Shown here piece after piece: positions 13,565 to 27,555 of a stretch of DNA of 64,000 nucleotides. The DNA is from Serilophus lunatus. Taxonomy: Eukaryota > Chordata > Aves > Passeriformes > Eurylaimidae. A model generated the notes under the pieces. It was not told where the DNA came from, made no database searches, and saw only the letters and a list, made by a program, of their open reading frames with translations. The stretch lies in assembly GCA_013399895.1 (NCBI GenBank), contig VXBA01003433.1, positions 558,001 to 622,000 of the forward strand, in the 5' to 3' direction. Position 1 is the first letter of the stretch. Each line of letters opens with the position of its first letter. Both the position numbers and the translations under genes were made by a program.

Positions 13565-13805
13565 TCTTTTGGGGCAACTCTCCACCACCTTTCTTTCCTT
13601 TTTTTCTCCTTTTTTCCCCCCCCTCCTTCTTAAATATGTTATCACAGAGGCATTACTATCACTCCTGATTGGCCTGGCCTTGGCCAGAGTGAGTCTGTCC
13701 TGGAGCTGGCTGGCATTGGCTCTGCTGGACATGGGGGAAGCTTTCAGCAGCTTCTCACAGAAGCCTCCCCTATAGGTCCCCCCTGCTACCAAAACCTAGC
13801 CACAG
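13565..13805. repeat. Probable older interspersed repeat hosting the solo LTR
   Basis: A polypyrimidine tract (about 13590-13628) leads into GC-richer sequence with 'attggcctggccttggccag', 'gacatgggggaagctttc' and 'ctgctaccaaaacctagcca'. From memory this resembles a repeat common in songbird genomes; the family is not certain. The sequence appears to resume after the LTR as 'caatagagggtgc' (15170 onward), so the LTR at 13811 would be nested inside it. Confidence 0.4.
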
Positions 13806-14644
13806 AAACCTGTACTAGTTTGGGGGGGCTGGGATTTCTCTGGGGGGTGCTTGAAGGGGGCTTTGGGGCTTGGGGGTGTTCCTTGGACTTTTGAAAGGAG
13901 GAAGAGTGTAAGAAAACCCCACTTACCTGTTTGTAAAATTCTGTTTCCCTTAAAAAAGCTGCGGGGGGAAAAAGCTGAGATCAAGGCAGCTCTCTCCCAG
14001 ACAGGGCAGAGGGGATCGCCCCAGCTGTGCCTTGGGGCTCCCCAGGACCGGGCCGGGACCAGGGGAGGAAGGGGCTGCGGGGATCAGGGTGGCCCCGCTC
14101 CAGCCCGCCTTCCCTGAAGCCGGGAGAGGCTGTTCTCAGCGCGGGCTGTGCCCGTCCCCTGCCATCTCGGGAGCAGGGCCGGGGCTGGTGCCGATCCCCA
14201 TGCGATGGAGGGGCTGCGGGCCGGTGGTGATCGCAGTGGGGGCCCCCCGGGCCGGACCGGGGCGGTGGCAGCTCCTTGCCCCCTGGGAGCGTGGGGCAGC
14301 AGCACGCAGCCCGGGGCCATCTCGGGCTGTGCGAGGGGTCCCTGAGTCCCGGGCACAGGCGGCGGCCCCGGGCTGGCCCCGGCTGGGAACCTGCGTGTGG
14401 CTGCCAGTTTTGGACAGCGATGGGGGGCCAACGCTGGCACCGTACTAGCGATAGGGGCGGGAATGGCGCCGGGGCGTTCCCCAAGGTGCTGCAGCCATCA
14501 AAACAAAGATGGCGACTGGGGACCTGGGCGCGTGGTTCTTCGGTGGGAAAACCCCGGAAACAAGGCGGGGCTCAGCTCCGCTGGACCAATGAAGAGAAGG
14601 TTTGGCCCAGAAGAAGGCAACGAGATACACACGAGAACGAGAAG

Positions 14645-14652
14645 GCTTAAAA
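14645..14652 (+). promoter_or_regulatory. TATA-like box of the solo LTR
   Basis: 'gcttaaaa' follows the GC-rich U3 and is conserved at the equivalent place in the reverse copy (61875-61882, minus strand). It would set LTR transcription to start about 25-30 bases downstream. Confidence 0.55.
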
Positions 14653-15070
14653 GTGGAGGGCAACAGCCCTCCCCTGGCTTTCTTTCGGCTGCTCCAAGGG
14701 GAAACACACAGCTCCGGTCCTCAGCGCCCACAGGCCTCACAGCGTGATTTCACCCATTTCTCTCGGCAAGCAAGTAACCCTTCGGGGACATAGTGGGAGG
14801 GAGTCGTTTTCACTTCTTTTTGTGTTTTTCAGAGAGCTTGAAGAGCCAGGAAGTGCTTCCAGGAGAGAGGTAAGGGAGAGAGACAGCTTTTCCTACCCTT
14901 CCCCCCAGTTTTCTTCAGCTAGCCATCTAGCTGAGAGAGAGCGATTCCCTTTCTTTTTTTCTTTTTTTTTTTCTCTTTTGTGTTTCTTTTTCCCTGTGTG
15001 TCAACTGTTTTTCTGTGTAATTTTGGGGTCCCTTTGGAGTATCCCTCCTTTCCTAATTTAAACCCCCTAT

Positions 15071-15076
15071 AATAAA
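15071..15076 (+). terminator. LTR polyadenylation signal
   Basis: AATAAA about 90 bases before the LTR end. It is conserved with the reverse copy, where TTTATT lies at 61436-61441. Confidence 0.65.
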
Positions 15077-15169
15077 CTGTTCACCTGCTGCTAACTCTGT
15101 TCAGTTTTCCGTCACCTTTATCGAACCTGCCCCTGAACGATAAAAAGTGGTTTAAACCACCACAAAACC

Positions 15170-18100
15170 CAATAGAGGGTGCTTTTAGCTCTGATCACAC
15201 AACACACGTGCACATGTTCTCTGTACTCTGCCCTGGCCACAGACCAGGAATTTGTGAGACATGTGTCATGGATCACATTAGCAGGACACAGCAATTGAGC
15301 CTACTGATCTGTGCATCAGCTCGTAAAGCAACCAGAGCACACTCATATCCTTTTAGAACTGTCTTTTTTAGTTCTAAAGGACTGCCTGCCTAGGGAGGTT
15401 AGTGTGAGACAAGTCAAAACACAGACATGTCAGGACATGAGCTGATCCACAGAAATGTCTGTGTAAGAGGCATACACAGAACATCAGGTACAAAGGAGTG
15501 GCAGGTTGACTAATTAAAATACTTTTCCCTGTTTTCCTGACCGAACTGTGAAATTCTGTGTTGTTGGATAACACCATGGAAGTCAGACCACCATGTATCT
15601 TGTGTGACCTGGCTCAGCTACAATATGACGTGGAAGAGACACACAGCATTAGCATAAGGCTCTACATGGAGACAACCTGGTGCTTCGAGGGGCCTGTTGG
15701 CTTCAGAACTTTGCACAGAGGTAAGGCTAATGGCCTTGACTCCTCACAAAAAAGCTCTACATCTTGTATATGAGATGCTGTTTGTTGGTGAGCCAATACA
15801 TGAGTGAGTTCATGGGAGAACAGGGCCACCAGGATATGTGAGGGTCTCAGTGCAGTGAAGCTAATGTCATCTAATTTCACATACACTCCCTTACTTCTCA
15901 AAAATGTCACTCTCATGTATTAGCCCTAGAAGTACTCTTCTGTGATGCAGCTGACGGGACATTCAGTATGAGGAAAATGTTTTTCATCTTCACATACAAT
16001 ATAGAGGAACTGGAACACATAACACGACATGCTGATGTCCTCATTTAGATTCTGCCCACATAGGCAAAAGTAGTGTTCAGTTCAAACATATTTGTCTTTA
16101 ATCTGACATTTTATCGTTCCTCTTTTCTGTATTTCTAACTTACCTCAGTTTCCTTAAAGAAAGGTAATAGTTCAATATCTTTCACACGTGATTGAAATTA
16201 GGTAAAGTTTGCCCTTCCTTAATATTAAAGGTGAACTAGAAAATTGCTTTCTCTAATCTAATTGAAATATTAATTATTATGCATATATGCATCATAAAAC
16301 TATGAGTAGATATAATTTTAAGAACAAGAAATACTGCTGAGTGGTTGTGTCAGCAGTTTTTGTCCCAACAATAAATTTTCTGAATTTTATATTTGTGTCC
16401 ACATTAAAACAGTAAGCACATTACTCTATCAAAGAACACTCATCCTCACTAACTGAACAAAAAAGTCGTGTAATGAGCTAGGCAGAATTGTGGGGCACAC
16501 ACAGGTGTAAATTTATTTCTTTCAGAACCCTTACAATATTTTCATTACTTCTATGCATACATGAATATTGTGAATACATGACATAATACTAATATTTTGC
16601 AGTAGGGTTCTAAAGCTTCTTAATGAAACTGAAGAAATAGGAGATAACAATTATATAATATGTTTAGACTATGGATTCTCTTCTTTTGGTCTTGAACAAG
16701 TCTGATAACAACTCCATATTGCTAGATGTGTAACAGACACCATAAAAATACCTCTTGCCCCCAGAAGCAGTCCACTTCAGTGCTTTAAACATAACCATTT
16801 GAACCTTTGCAAGTTGTACTCTTCTATCAGTCAAAGCGTTGATTTTTTTTTTTTCCTTCTGAACATGTATATTTTATGAATGTAGAAGACTGGTATGTCT
16901 ATAGCTAAGAAAAACTTTCCTGATGAAAGCTTGCCTGAAATCTATCTTTCTTTGACATCTGGGCATAAGGCTGAGGAAGAAGAGTGGAGGGGTTTTTTCC
17001 ACTTTTTGCAGAGTACTTTCTTTTCCTCTGGAAAATTGTTGATATCAGTCTTACGGTAATTTTTCAAAATGTCACTTGTATTTATGAATAATTATATATC
17101 TATATATCTATATCTCTTTCTATCTATCTATATATATATGTATGTGTGACTTTTCAGCATTTAAAGGTTGAGTGTATGTGTTAGAACACCTAAACAGAGA
17201 GTACATTAAGAAAAAAAATTATTTCTACAGTACTGTATTTTAAAAAGTCTTACACATGCATGTAATGGATAATGGAAATGGGAGGGGTTTTGTACAAGAG
17301 AAAGCAAGTTAAGGACAGAACTCTCGTGGTGGTTTTAGCAGCAGGTATGTGTTCTTTCTCAGCTCTAAATTCACTATCAACTGACTTGATTAAGCCATTA
17401 CAATCCACCGAGACTTGGTATTCTTCATGTTGCTAGGAATCCCAGATCGTACACATTATTAAAACAATGTGTATTTGAGAATATCCCACCTTGGTTCCTA
17501 TGAAAAATACATAAAGACGCCCACAATAGAGAAAAAAAAAGCCTAAAATAGGGCTTCAAGCCACAGAGACAAAGAGCCTTGCATGAGGCACAGTGTAACT
17601 AAGAATTTGCAGTACAGTGATGCTTAATGCCTTTCCAATCTGCAGGCTAATCAGGATGATGCCGATCATTTATTCTGAGGCCTGATGAACCCTAGAATTG
17701 TTACCTTCGGGGAACCTTGTCCAGTCTGCAATGGCTCCTTTTCTTACCAGTCTTTCAGGACATGACTGTTGAATCAGGGAATAGTCCTGAATTATGAAAT
17801 TGTGACTATGACCTCAACTGTCTCTTTGAGGGTAAATACTCCATTTAGTCAAGACTACAATGACATATTGAATTCTGGGTTTTAATATTTATAAAACCCT
17901 TAGACAAAAGGTGCTGCAAATAGCAAATTTCAGTTATAAGACTATGCCCTTAAGTCTTTTTTTTCAGTTAACCTGAGCAGTGGGTTTTTAGTTGAATTAA
18001 TATTTGGCCTGTCTATTATTATTAATACATACTAAGAGAACTACTCTAGATTATTTTTTAAGAGGATTCAAGCTGTTGTAAGCTGCAGTAAAAAAGGTGA

Positions 18101-21100
18101 AATCAGAATAATTAATTTTTCTCAGAGTGAGGTCCTGAAGCATGTTATCGTGATACACATTAAAACTCCTTGCCTATACATTAAATGAAACATAGAGGGT
18201 ATATAGGGAATTAAAAAAGATTGAATAGAAAATACTTTAGATGTGACTTGTGATCATGAGTTTAGAAATCTGAACTCAGGTTTGCCTAAATGTCAGAGGA
18301 TGTTACTTGTAAGTAGGATTAAACTTCCAATGTTTTCTCCTTGCTGTTTTTGTTGTGTTCCATTGAGTTACCTTTGCCCTACAAAAGGCTGTTGGTTACT
18401 ACACGCTACAGTCTACGTGTACAGTAAATTAAAAGCAGAGAAACACATCCACAGCACAACAGTCTATTTTAGTACCCGGTGAAACTAGGGTAAAGGTTAC
18501 AGCTGGTTAGCAAATATTTTGGCAGCACATATAAAGGAGCAAAAAAGGAAATCCAGAGTGCTGAGCTTTGCATTATCAAAGGCTTTTCAATCCATATTAA
18601 TTTTTAAACACCATAAATTGCTTGGCTTGAACATACAGGCACAAAATATGATTCATAATGTTTTTAATATGAAGGCTTGAAACAAGGAGCTGCGGACACA
18701 GATCCTTTAAAGACAGCTCCATTATTACATATCAGTGAAGAAAATTTACTTTTGAGTTATTTCATCAAGGCAGCTGAATACCTAGGCTGGAAAACTAAAA
18801 TAGTATGAACTGATTTATTCCTGTTGCTGTACTTCTCCTAAATGTGGTTCAGCAGGAACAAGATAATACTCCTTCAGGACTTGACTTTACTGCACTGGTT
18901 AGCTTAAATTACTTGAAAAATATCCACAGGAATGTAAATAAATAGCAGAGACATGGACAGAAATAGTTTGGAGTGCAAAAAGTGGCAGTTTTTGCAGAGG
19001 GGCCCCTTGATCACTCCTACTCCTCATGAACATTAATAGATCGAAGTTGAAAAATATCTCTTAGTCTGACAGCATAAATATCACCACGTGTACGACCCAC
19101 TTTGAACTGGAAGGCTTTGCTGGTATGATGAGTATTCAAATAGGCACTCAGCTGGCCTTATACTCTGGTCTGACACTCCTGGCAAAACAGGTCATTAGTT
19201 CTGAGTGTGACTCACAGCAAGCTCACCTTGAAAAGCCAGGCTTGAGGCAGCTCTGAACCCGGCAGCTCGTCTCACAGTCAGTTTATGAGTGTGGTACTTC
19301 ACTGCAAGTAAATTATATACAAATTTACAATAGTTTATGGAAGGTGTACTCCTTATTACATACTTACTTTCTTACTTATTACTGAAGACTGTGTTTAGGT
19401 CAAGTCAACTTTTACTTGAAGAGTACTATGTAGAGATTATTCACAGAAGGCTGTGCAGATAGTAAAACTTTGTTTACACCCAAAGAACAGAGAGTTTCAG
19501 GGTGAAGTTGGTGTTGTTTCCTATTTCTCAGAATATCAATGGACTTTGACCAGCAGGGTATGTAACTTGGCATGCTGTGCTTCCAGGCGCTCTAGCACAT
19601 ATTTGCTCTGGTACTTCCAGCTGTCCTCTTTATCTCACTCACTTGATGCTGAGAGGCAGGAGAGGTTACAGCTGAAAAGTACATGGTGTTTTTTTGAACA
19701 CATTTTTGGAAGATGGAATGATATTCTGAACTTCCTCACCAGTTCAGTCTCTCTCCAACTGAATTAATGCCAGCGCCTGTCAGCAGTAGTTCTTTATGCA
19801 ACAAAACCAGCACTTGAGTTTTTGCTCCAAGTGAAATGAAAGTATTTTCCAAAAGAAGCTATAAGCAATTTAAAATGTAATATTTGCCCTGCCATATATG
19901 AAGCAGCTTTATATAAACATGATATAATATGCTAGCAGGGTGAACTTTTTGACACATCCAGTTAGATGAATAGTCAATCTGCCTTCCAAATGTTTTTTTT
20001 CATAATTACATCATGTGCTTTTTAGCCACCCTATATAACATAAGGCAATGTTAGAGGAGATTGCAGTGAGACTCTGAGTAAATAGAATCTATAGGCCAAA
20101 CTACATAACAGATGTATGCTATTACAAGACTTCACAATATACTTTAACGTGCATTTAGTAGGTATTTTGTACCACACATGTCTTTGAAATTTACTTCCCT
20201 AAAAAGGCTCAGCACAGTCTGTACCTTGTTATTATCATTACCATATTGTTTACCTTGCTTTCTGGTCTTGTAACCATGATAAGTGAAAAAAAACATCTCA
20301 AACAGTACTCTATCATGGTTTCAAATCGGGGCATGGGCACAACTGTTTTTCTTGAAGATTTATCTCCTTGTGATAGCAGATCATACAATTTTTTCATCCT
20401 TTATATAGTTTAAATGAATTTAGCAGATCTAGAACTTCATGGATTTTGAGATTTGTGTTCCTGGACTTTCTTCAGAATGAGGTGCACACAGAACAACTGA
20501 AAAAATCTGAACATTTGTGTAAAGACATATTTTCCCTCAAATATGCTAGATAATGCTAGAATTTCCCCCTGCATCTGTAATAAAAATAAACATGATTATC
20601 AGGAAAATGGTGCATAAATAGTTGAACAGAAGACTGTGTGAAGCATCAGTTACTATAGAGTAGACATAACAAGGAATTTTGACTTTTGAGGAGTACAACA
20701 GTCTTGCTTTTTAATTCACAGTACTAAAACAGGCACCAGGCAGGTGCAAAGATCAGATTTCAAAGCATCTTACTTTTGAGGGCTCAAAAGCTTTGTAAGG
20801 GCTGTGTAAGTTTTAAACTTCCCATACAGAGGCTAACTTGGGGTTCCAGTGGTACAGAGGGATTGCCACACAGAAGTGCTGAGTTTCACAGAGATCCTTT
20901 CTGAGATGAATCAAATGGCACAGCTGAGCATTAGAATTATAGAAAAAACGTACAACCCAAACTCCTTGCAGTCTTCCTGAAGTCCTTCATGTGCTAGCAG
21001 AGAAGTGGATGGTGCAGCCCATGTTCCCCAGAGTGTAAAGCCTGCTGTGGTATTGGGGCTAACACAGTGGAGGGAAGAGCACTCTAGGGGAGTTTCTATG

Positions 21101-24100
21101 AAAATAGTAAAGAGATTCTGGTCTTTTGAAAGTTTTTTCATGAAAGCTGATCATGCGACTTCTGTTGTATCAGAACTCAGCCAGAAAATGTTGCTTTTTT
21201 AAAAGTAAATTCTGTTAAAATTGACTGCTGCTCTAGTTAATGTGATTGCTATAAGAAAGGCTCCTTCCTTGTGCATCATCTTCAGTAAAACTCTTTATGT
21301 GCTTAACAGTCAACATTGGCCAAAAGTAAGGAAAGATATTATTCTGGATGACAGTGTCCATGAAATGAAAAAATGAGATTAAAGGAAAATGCTGGAAGAT
21401 TGGCAAAAGAAGTGGTGGAGCCTCACACTTTTGCTACCTTCAGAGTGAGACAGAGTGCTTCCTGGAAGATATTATTTAGCCAGATATAAGACTTCGGGCT
21501 CACCAGAGGCCAGTATCTTGTGGCTGCTGTTGTATAGGAGCTTGGATGAGTTTATTTACTAGTCCTTAAACTCAATCAATCTATGAAACACAAGAAAAAG
21601 GTCTCCAGCTTAATAGGTATGGTCTGTATAGCTGGAAGAAAGGCAACAACGAAGAGAAGAAGGAGATAGAACCTTTCCAGTCTTATAAATCAGAAGTGAA
21701 TCCCTTGTTGCCAATACTCTTACATCGATGTAACAGCAGAACTAGACCTGTAGGCAGCTATGTTAAAAAGCCTTGCAAGGAAGGGAAAGTATAGTGTTTC
21801 TCAAACAGAGAGTGGATGGTCTCCAGAGGCTTTGAGGGGAAAAAAAAAGGAAAAAAAAGCAGCCATAGAAGATTTTTTATCTTTAATAGTATGTGAAGCA
21901 ACTTAGTATATTTTTAGATGTGTACCGGTAACACTGTTGTATTGCTGCATTTCCACCAGTATCACATGCTCTGAGTATATTTTTTTCCTCCTGCTTCTGG
22001 TAGCTTATAAAACATTGATAGTAAGATACATGAGTAGTGTTTTAAATACTAGAAAAAGGGTTGTAGTGCATATTGCAGACAACCAATAAGCAGTCAACAG
22101 TATATGGGTAAATGTGAAATGTCTGGTTGCTCTTCAACAGTGCTCTAGGAAAATTGTGATTTTCAGTTACAGTCTGTTCAGTCAAATTAAAATGTGATGA
22201 CTGCCTCAAGATGTTCATTTATCACACAAAATAAATCAAACTGAGAGTACAGGCAACAATACGTGATTGTATTCAAAGGTAACGCATCAGCACCTATGGG
22301 TAAAATTTCTAGCAGCAGTCGGATAACGGGCTAGAAATAAGAGTACAACAATAGATCATATCAGGACAGGATATTATAGAATTTCACCTTGGTTCATAAA
22401 TATAAAGTAATGAACTACTGCTTTCATGGTCTTACCTGTCAAACTGTATTAAAAAATTGAAAAAATGTTATTGTCATCTGTTAGAGCTGAAGACTTGGTT
22501 AAAAAAAGTAAATAGATTGTACTGAAACAGGTAAACCTGCTTTTTCTATGTATGCAGACCTGAAAACGAGAAAAAGACAGATAATAGAGTATGTAATACA
22601 CTTAAATTATGAAATCCGCCTTGATTTTTGTTTTTGAATTCAGATTAAAATACTATGAAACCTTTAGCTGATCTTCAAATTTGAAAGTTGTACTAGCAAA
22701 CTTCAAAGATTCCCCAGAGTTATGATTAGTGCAAAAAATCAGGAAAAAAAATGTAGGAAAATTTAGATGAAAATCTGTGTGGAACTACAATTCTTCCTCC
22801 AAGCATTAGTTGAAGAGTGTAAAGAGTATATGAGCAGAAAGTCTGGCTACCAGATGGAGGATCAAGGTAGTTGGAGATAATGCAGATCAGCAGATGGAAT
22901 TCTAAGAAATAGCTGAAAGTAATTATTTGTACCAAGCCCTTTTCATTTTTTTGTCTTGGAAAATGTGCAAGCTGCAAAGCAAATGTGTACCCACAGTGGA
23001 CATTTTAACTGCTAGGCTGAGTGCTAGAAATGTGAAAAGTACTTCTTACCCACATGTCAAACAGTCTTTGTGTAAGTTGGTACAGGCCTATGAGTTGTGC
23101 CCCAGCAGAATAAGATTTGCCCTTCTCAAGCACTGATATGAAGGACTTCTACCTCATTCTATTTGAATCAGCACTTAGGAGCACAACAGGAGAAGGTCTG
23201 CACCACTGGTGAGACATCTGTTTATATGTACATAACCCCATTCCTTGCAGCACTCTACAGTCCGAAGAGTAATTTTCAATGTTGTTCAGTCTGTGAAATG
23301 ATTCTGAGGGTGGAGTGAAAGCAAACATTGAAAGAAAAATTCTGGAAGAAATCTGAGTAGCCGGTCAACTGGATCTTCCCCACTTAAAGTTCTTAGGATT
23401 CCAGGATGAGAAACATACTTGAAGACTGATGACAAGAAGGGACAACTTAGACATGAACAAGAGACTGCTCACAGGTTAGGCTGCGCAATGAGGTAGGATG
23501 AAACTATGCATGTACTGAGGATCTCCAAAAGAACTAGCTAAATATTTCTACTTCTGCAGACTCTTAGGCTAGAAAAGGGCCCCTGCCCTAATTACACAGT
23601 CTTTTTAGATGTGAGAGAGTTGGATAGCATTTTCATAGAAATGAAATTTCCTAGAAAGGGCATATCTTGCTTGCTAGCATCTCAATCATCAGTCAGATTT
23701 AGTTATGTGGCTGGAGACCCCACGGATACAGGAGTCAGCTGTCTGAAGAGGACATGACTATTTGCACTACGTGTGTGGGAACTTACATAACGCAAATATC
23801 AATTTCATTTGCATGAGTGTGTTCCCTCTTTTGGACAAGAAAATGCTGTATTTCTGAAACTTGTAGTAGGCGTGCGCACAGCTCAGTCTTGAGTGCATGA
23901 ATTGCCTGTGGCTTCTCAGTTCATTAGGTTGTATAAAGCTCTGGCTTTGCCCAGAGAACATTTGATAGGGAAAAATGTCACTGTGACATCATATTCAGTG
24001 CAGCTGAGTGTATTGCCCTCTCTGAATACAGCAAAGACATCCAGGACAGTGTAGATTTTCACTAGACAGGGCAGGAGCAGGTGGTGGTGCCCTACAGACT

Positions 24101-27100
24101 TTCATTACATCCACAGCCAACAACAGATTTACTAACACCACATTGCTGTGCCACGGATCTATAGGAATCTGGCAGAAACAGATTTCATGAAGAAATGACC
24201 ATACATTTCTAGATTTGGAAAAGGGAAAGAGAGAGTTATGGTATGTCTCCAGCATTGAGCAGTTTCTGAGATAGACCCATGAAGATAACCTTTTGTCCAG
24301 AACTCAGCAACACATGAATGTAAATCATCAGGAAGGGTTCACAATGCACAGCCAGAACTACTAAGTCTTGCAAAACTGTTTTTGATGGTGGCATCTGCCA
24401 TGCTTTTACTGCATCAGAAAATCACAGAGTTTTGGTTGGTGCTGGCACAACTTTTGAAGAGTGCAGTCTAGGAGATTCAGTAGCCAGACGATCTCCAGAA
24501 ACTATCCAGGGAGATGATTTTACTGCCCTTGAATCTGAAGATACCAGGAGCTTTTTTCCACATCAGTTGTCCTTTGTCAATCTTACAAGTCGTAGCTTGT
24601 TGTAATACAGTGATCATGCTGCAGATACTGTAAGATAGCAGCAGACAGTGGTCCTACAGGTCCTGTAAACTGTGCAGGAGCAAGAGACATCTTTCAAAGG
24701 AGATATAAGAGCTTGCATGATTGCAGTCACGACCTTGAGGGCTTCATCCTTGCCAAAGCAGAAATATGCCTGTGGCAAACTAAGGGAATAACTGCAAACA
24801 CAGACAAAGCACCACAGTCTGGGACCTCCTTATTGTGGTCATGGGAATGAATGATGCCTACAGGAGTTAATTCTGCTCTCTTGCCTTACAGCACTGCAGA
24901 TTTAGGAAAGAAACAGCTGAACAGGAAAATATCTGTGTGTCAGATTTACATGTAGCTCAGATATGGGTATATATATGAAATAGGCCAGTGCTAAAGATAT
25001 ATTTCCAAGCTTTAATGTAGATTTGTTAATGTTCAAATACTTGCCTTCAGATCTTCAACTCTGTAAAAAAGAAAAAGAAAAACAAGAAACAAGGTGAATT
25101 TTTCCTCTTACAAGACTCAAATGACAAAAATTACTCTAATGATCCTTTGGCAAGATTTGTATATTTGCAGAAGGCAGAATTCGGAGCCATAAGGCAGCCA
25201 AGAGATGCTCCTTTCCAAGTTGAGCCTGCTGCCAGTGCAGAGAACAGGGTGAGCCAGATTTCATTTAGTACCTGGAATAGCACATCAGGGAAACCATAGG
25301 GAGAGGATTTCACTCACTGGGAACACAGCTGCTTCACAGACCCTCTTGTGCTTCTGAGGTGATGCCAGGGCCACCCTGGTGGTTCTTTTTAACCCTGCTT
25401 CTTAAGCAGAAACCTGCACTAGTTCAATCTCGTATTTTGAGCCCTAGTGTTTGTAGTGAGGGAGTAACAAGACCAAATTAAACAATCAGCTCCTAATGTC
25501 TAAGCTTACTTAACTATGAAACAAATCAAAGGTCTGACATGGACTAAGTGCTTGAGTTTAAAGAACTCATTCAAAAAACCCTACATAAATGAATCAAGGG
25601 AAAGGAGGCAGTGCTATGAAAATTACCAAAATCTTATCGATTTCAGAACCATCAAGGTTCCTATCAATTTCGAAGCCATAAAATCACTTTAACTTTGATA
25701 TGAATTACTATTAGAACAATATTTTGCAACTATATTTTGTTAAAAAATGGTGACGTTCTGCAGTAAGGTTTTCTGAAGTAAGGTTTTCCTCAAACTGTGG
25801 CTTGGTTTTTGCAATTTTGGCAAATTAAAGACGCCATTATGGCGGAATTTTTGGACTGAGTTACAATTAAAATGAATTAAGTCAACGAACTGTGTCTGAA
25901 TGTTGTTTGGTTCAGATGATATTTTATGTCTTTATTATAAGTACTACACTTTTAGACAAATCAAAAACTATAAAATTGTATGTATGATATAGGGAAAAAA
26001 ATCACAGTAATTATGTGCAAAATTTGAGTGTCTGAGCATAGGGCTTGTCATACTTGTTGGCTTTTAATGTATCTCTGACTAACTGTCCCTGCTTTATATG
26101 CCTCTTGTGATTGATGCACAACCATCTTGACCACATTTGCTTGAAATTCTGCATATTGCAAATTGTGCGTAAAAGAATATACTTAAAGATTTAAGCCACA
26201 GAATTTTAACTGCACTTATTTGGCAATATTTTGTTTAAGACGCTAATTCAAAACCAGTAATTTATTTAAAAGTTATGAGTTTTAGGAAATAAAATGAAAT
26301 ATGTGAGTTTCTGAGAACAAGTCTGTCCAACAGTATTCATAAAAAAAGCTTTAACATCAGATATTTTATAACATGGGATCACCCAGATGAGATTGCAGAG
26401 ACAGAGCTCTGTTGATAAACCCAAAGGTACCTGCACCCAAATTCTCAGAGGCATTTAGAAATACTCTTGTTGTAACCTGTTCAGGCACTGGTTCTTACAA
26501 AGGTTTGACAGCACCAAGCTGGTGAGTTACAAGGCAGATATATGAGGGCTGAAGATAATGCTGAGCAAAATTACTTTGTTCTGGCAGCTTGCCTAATTTT
26601 AACTTTGCTGTTCATGACCCAGCTCCAATACCAAAGCTCTTTCAGACACACAGAACTACTTTTTCTCAAAGGTAACTTATAAGAAAACTGAAGGTATAAT
26701 GGCAGGCTGTTCTTTTTAACAATTTTTTCTCAAACTGTGAGCCAGTACCTTTTTGGTAGTCCTGAAAGGGCTCAGAGTGGATTGGCTAAATATCATGTGG
26801 CAGCAGTTCTCTCTCAGGTTATCAGCAGCTGTTGCAGTAACAAGCCTGGACAGCCTATGACTACTGGCTGCAGGATTGATAACAACCTTAAATTGCTGAC
26901 AGCAGTTCATTTTCTCCAAGGCGAAGGAGTGAATACGAACATTTGTAGCCAACTATAAACCCTTCTCTTGTGACTAATATGGAGGATCTAAGTTGCTGGA
27001 AAGTCTGACCCAAGGAAAGTGAGATGAACCAAGTGGAGGTGACATATTCAGAGTTGCATAACCCTGTTTTAGATATTTCTAGATTCAATTGCTGCGGTCA

Positions 27101-27550
27101 ATCCATGATCTGCATTTTGTTCTGATAATGATATGTGATATTAATCCGGTGCTTTTTCCAGCTTCTTTTACTCTTTGGTCACACAAGCAATTGGAGCATT
27201 ACAAAAACAGAAGCAAAGTTGGTCACAAAACCAGAAGTGAAAAATAACCCATAATGACGTAGAGATGAAGCCTCAATCATTTGTTACAGCTTGATGCTAT
27301 ATATTTACTGAGGGTTTACAGAATTTGTCAGAGATGGAGACAGGCAAAGCAGGACTAAACACATATTTTTTCTGTTCAGAAAAGAGCTTGACTTCTGCAA
27401 GCACAGAGTAGGTCAAGACTTTACATGGCTCATTTGTGGATGATAATGGGATCTTTAAGCATTTAATGGCACTTGTAGATAATTGCAGGTATCAAAGAAA
27501 GGCACGTGTTTGAAAAATGTATTTCTATGTCTGATTGCCTTCTTTTCATA
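15170..27550. other. Intergenic; simple repeats only
   Basis: Non-coding sequence with no recognised gene. The 15.2-16.0 kb and 20.8-25.4 kb parts are somewhat less AT-rich than the rest, but I recognise no exons or repeat families in them. Open frames at 15662-15916, 19453-19767, 23995-24255 and 26737-26958 have no identifiable content. Confidence 0.5.
17089..17150. repeat. Microsatellite, TA/TATC-type
   Basis: Impure short tandem repeats: alternating 'tatatc', 'tctatc' and 'tatatata' units, then 'tgtatgtgtg'. The impurity suggests an old array. Confidence 0.8.
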
Positions 27551-27555
27551 GACAG

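Larger units (their letters stand above)
13811..15164 (+). mobile_element. Solo retroviral LTR (ERVL-like), plus strand
   Basis: This is a complete 1354-bp LTR. It begins TGTACTAG, ends CCACCACA and is flanked by a perfect 5-bp duplication AAACC (13806-13810 and 15165-15169). The U3 part (to about 14640) is very rich in GC and CpG and includes a YY1-like AAGATGGCG at about 14506. A TATA-like 'gcttaaaa' is at 14645-14652. The U5 side has AATAAA at 15071-15076 followed by 'ctgttcacctgctgctaac'. No gag, pol or env is attached, so it is a recombined solo LTR. The 5-bp duplication is typical of class III (ERVL) elements in birds, which is the basis for the tentative class. The same family recurs in reverse at 61346-62767. 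Long open frames within U3 are a side effect of its base composition. Confidence 0.85.

Noticed and set aside
13981..14750. Cluster of overlapping open frames on both strands, up to 167 codons
   Set aside because: They lie in the GC/CpG-rich U3 of a solo LTR, where stop codons are rare. They overlap in several frames and have no recognisable protein.
24417..24490. Possible CR1 terminus ('aaatcacagagttttggttg')
   Set aside because: Only the first bases resemble CR1 and the following sequence does not continue in the expected order.
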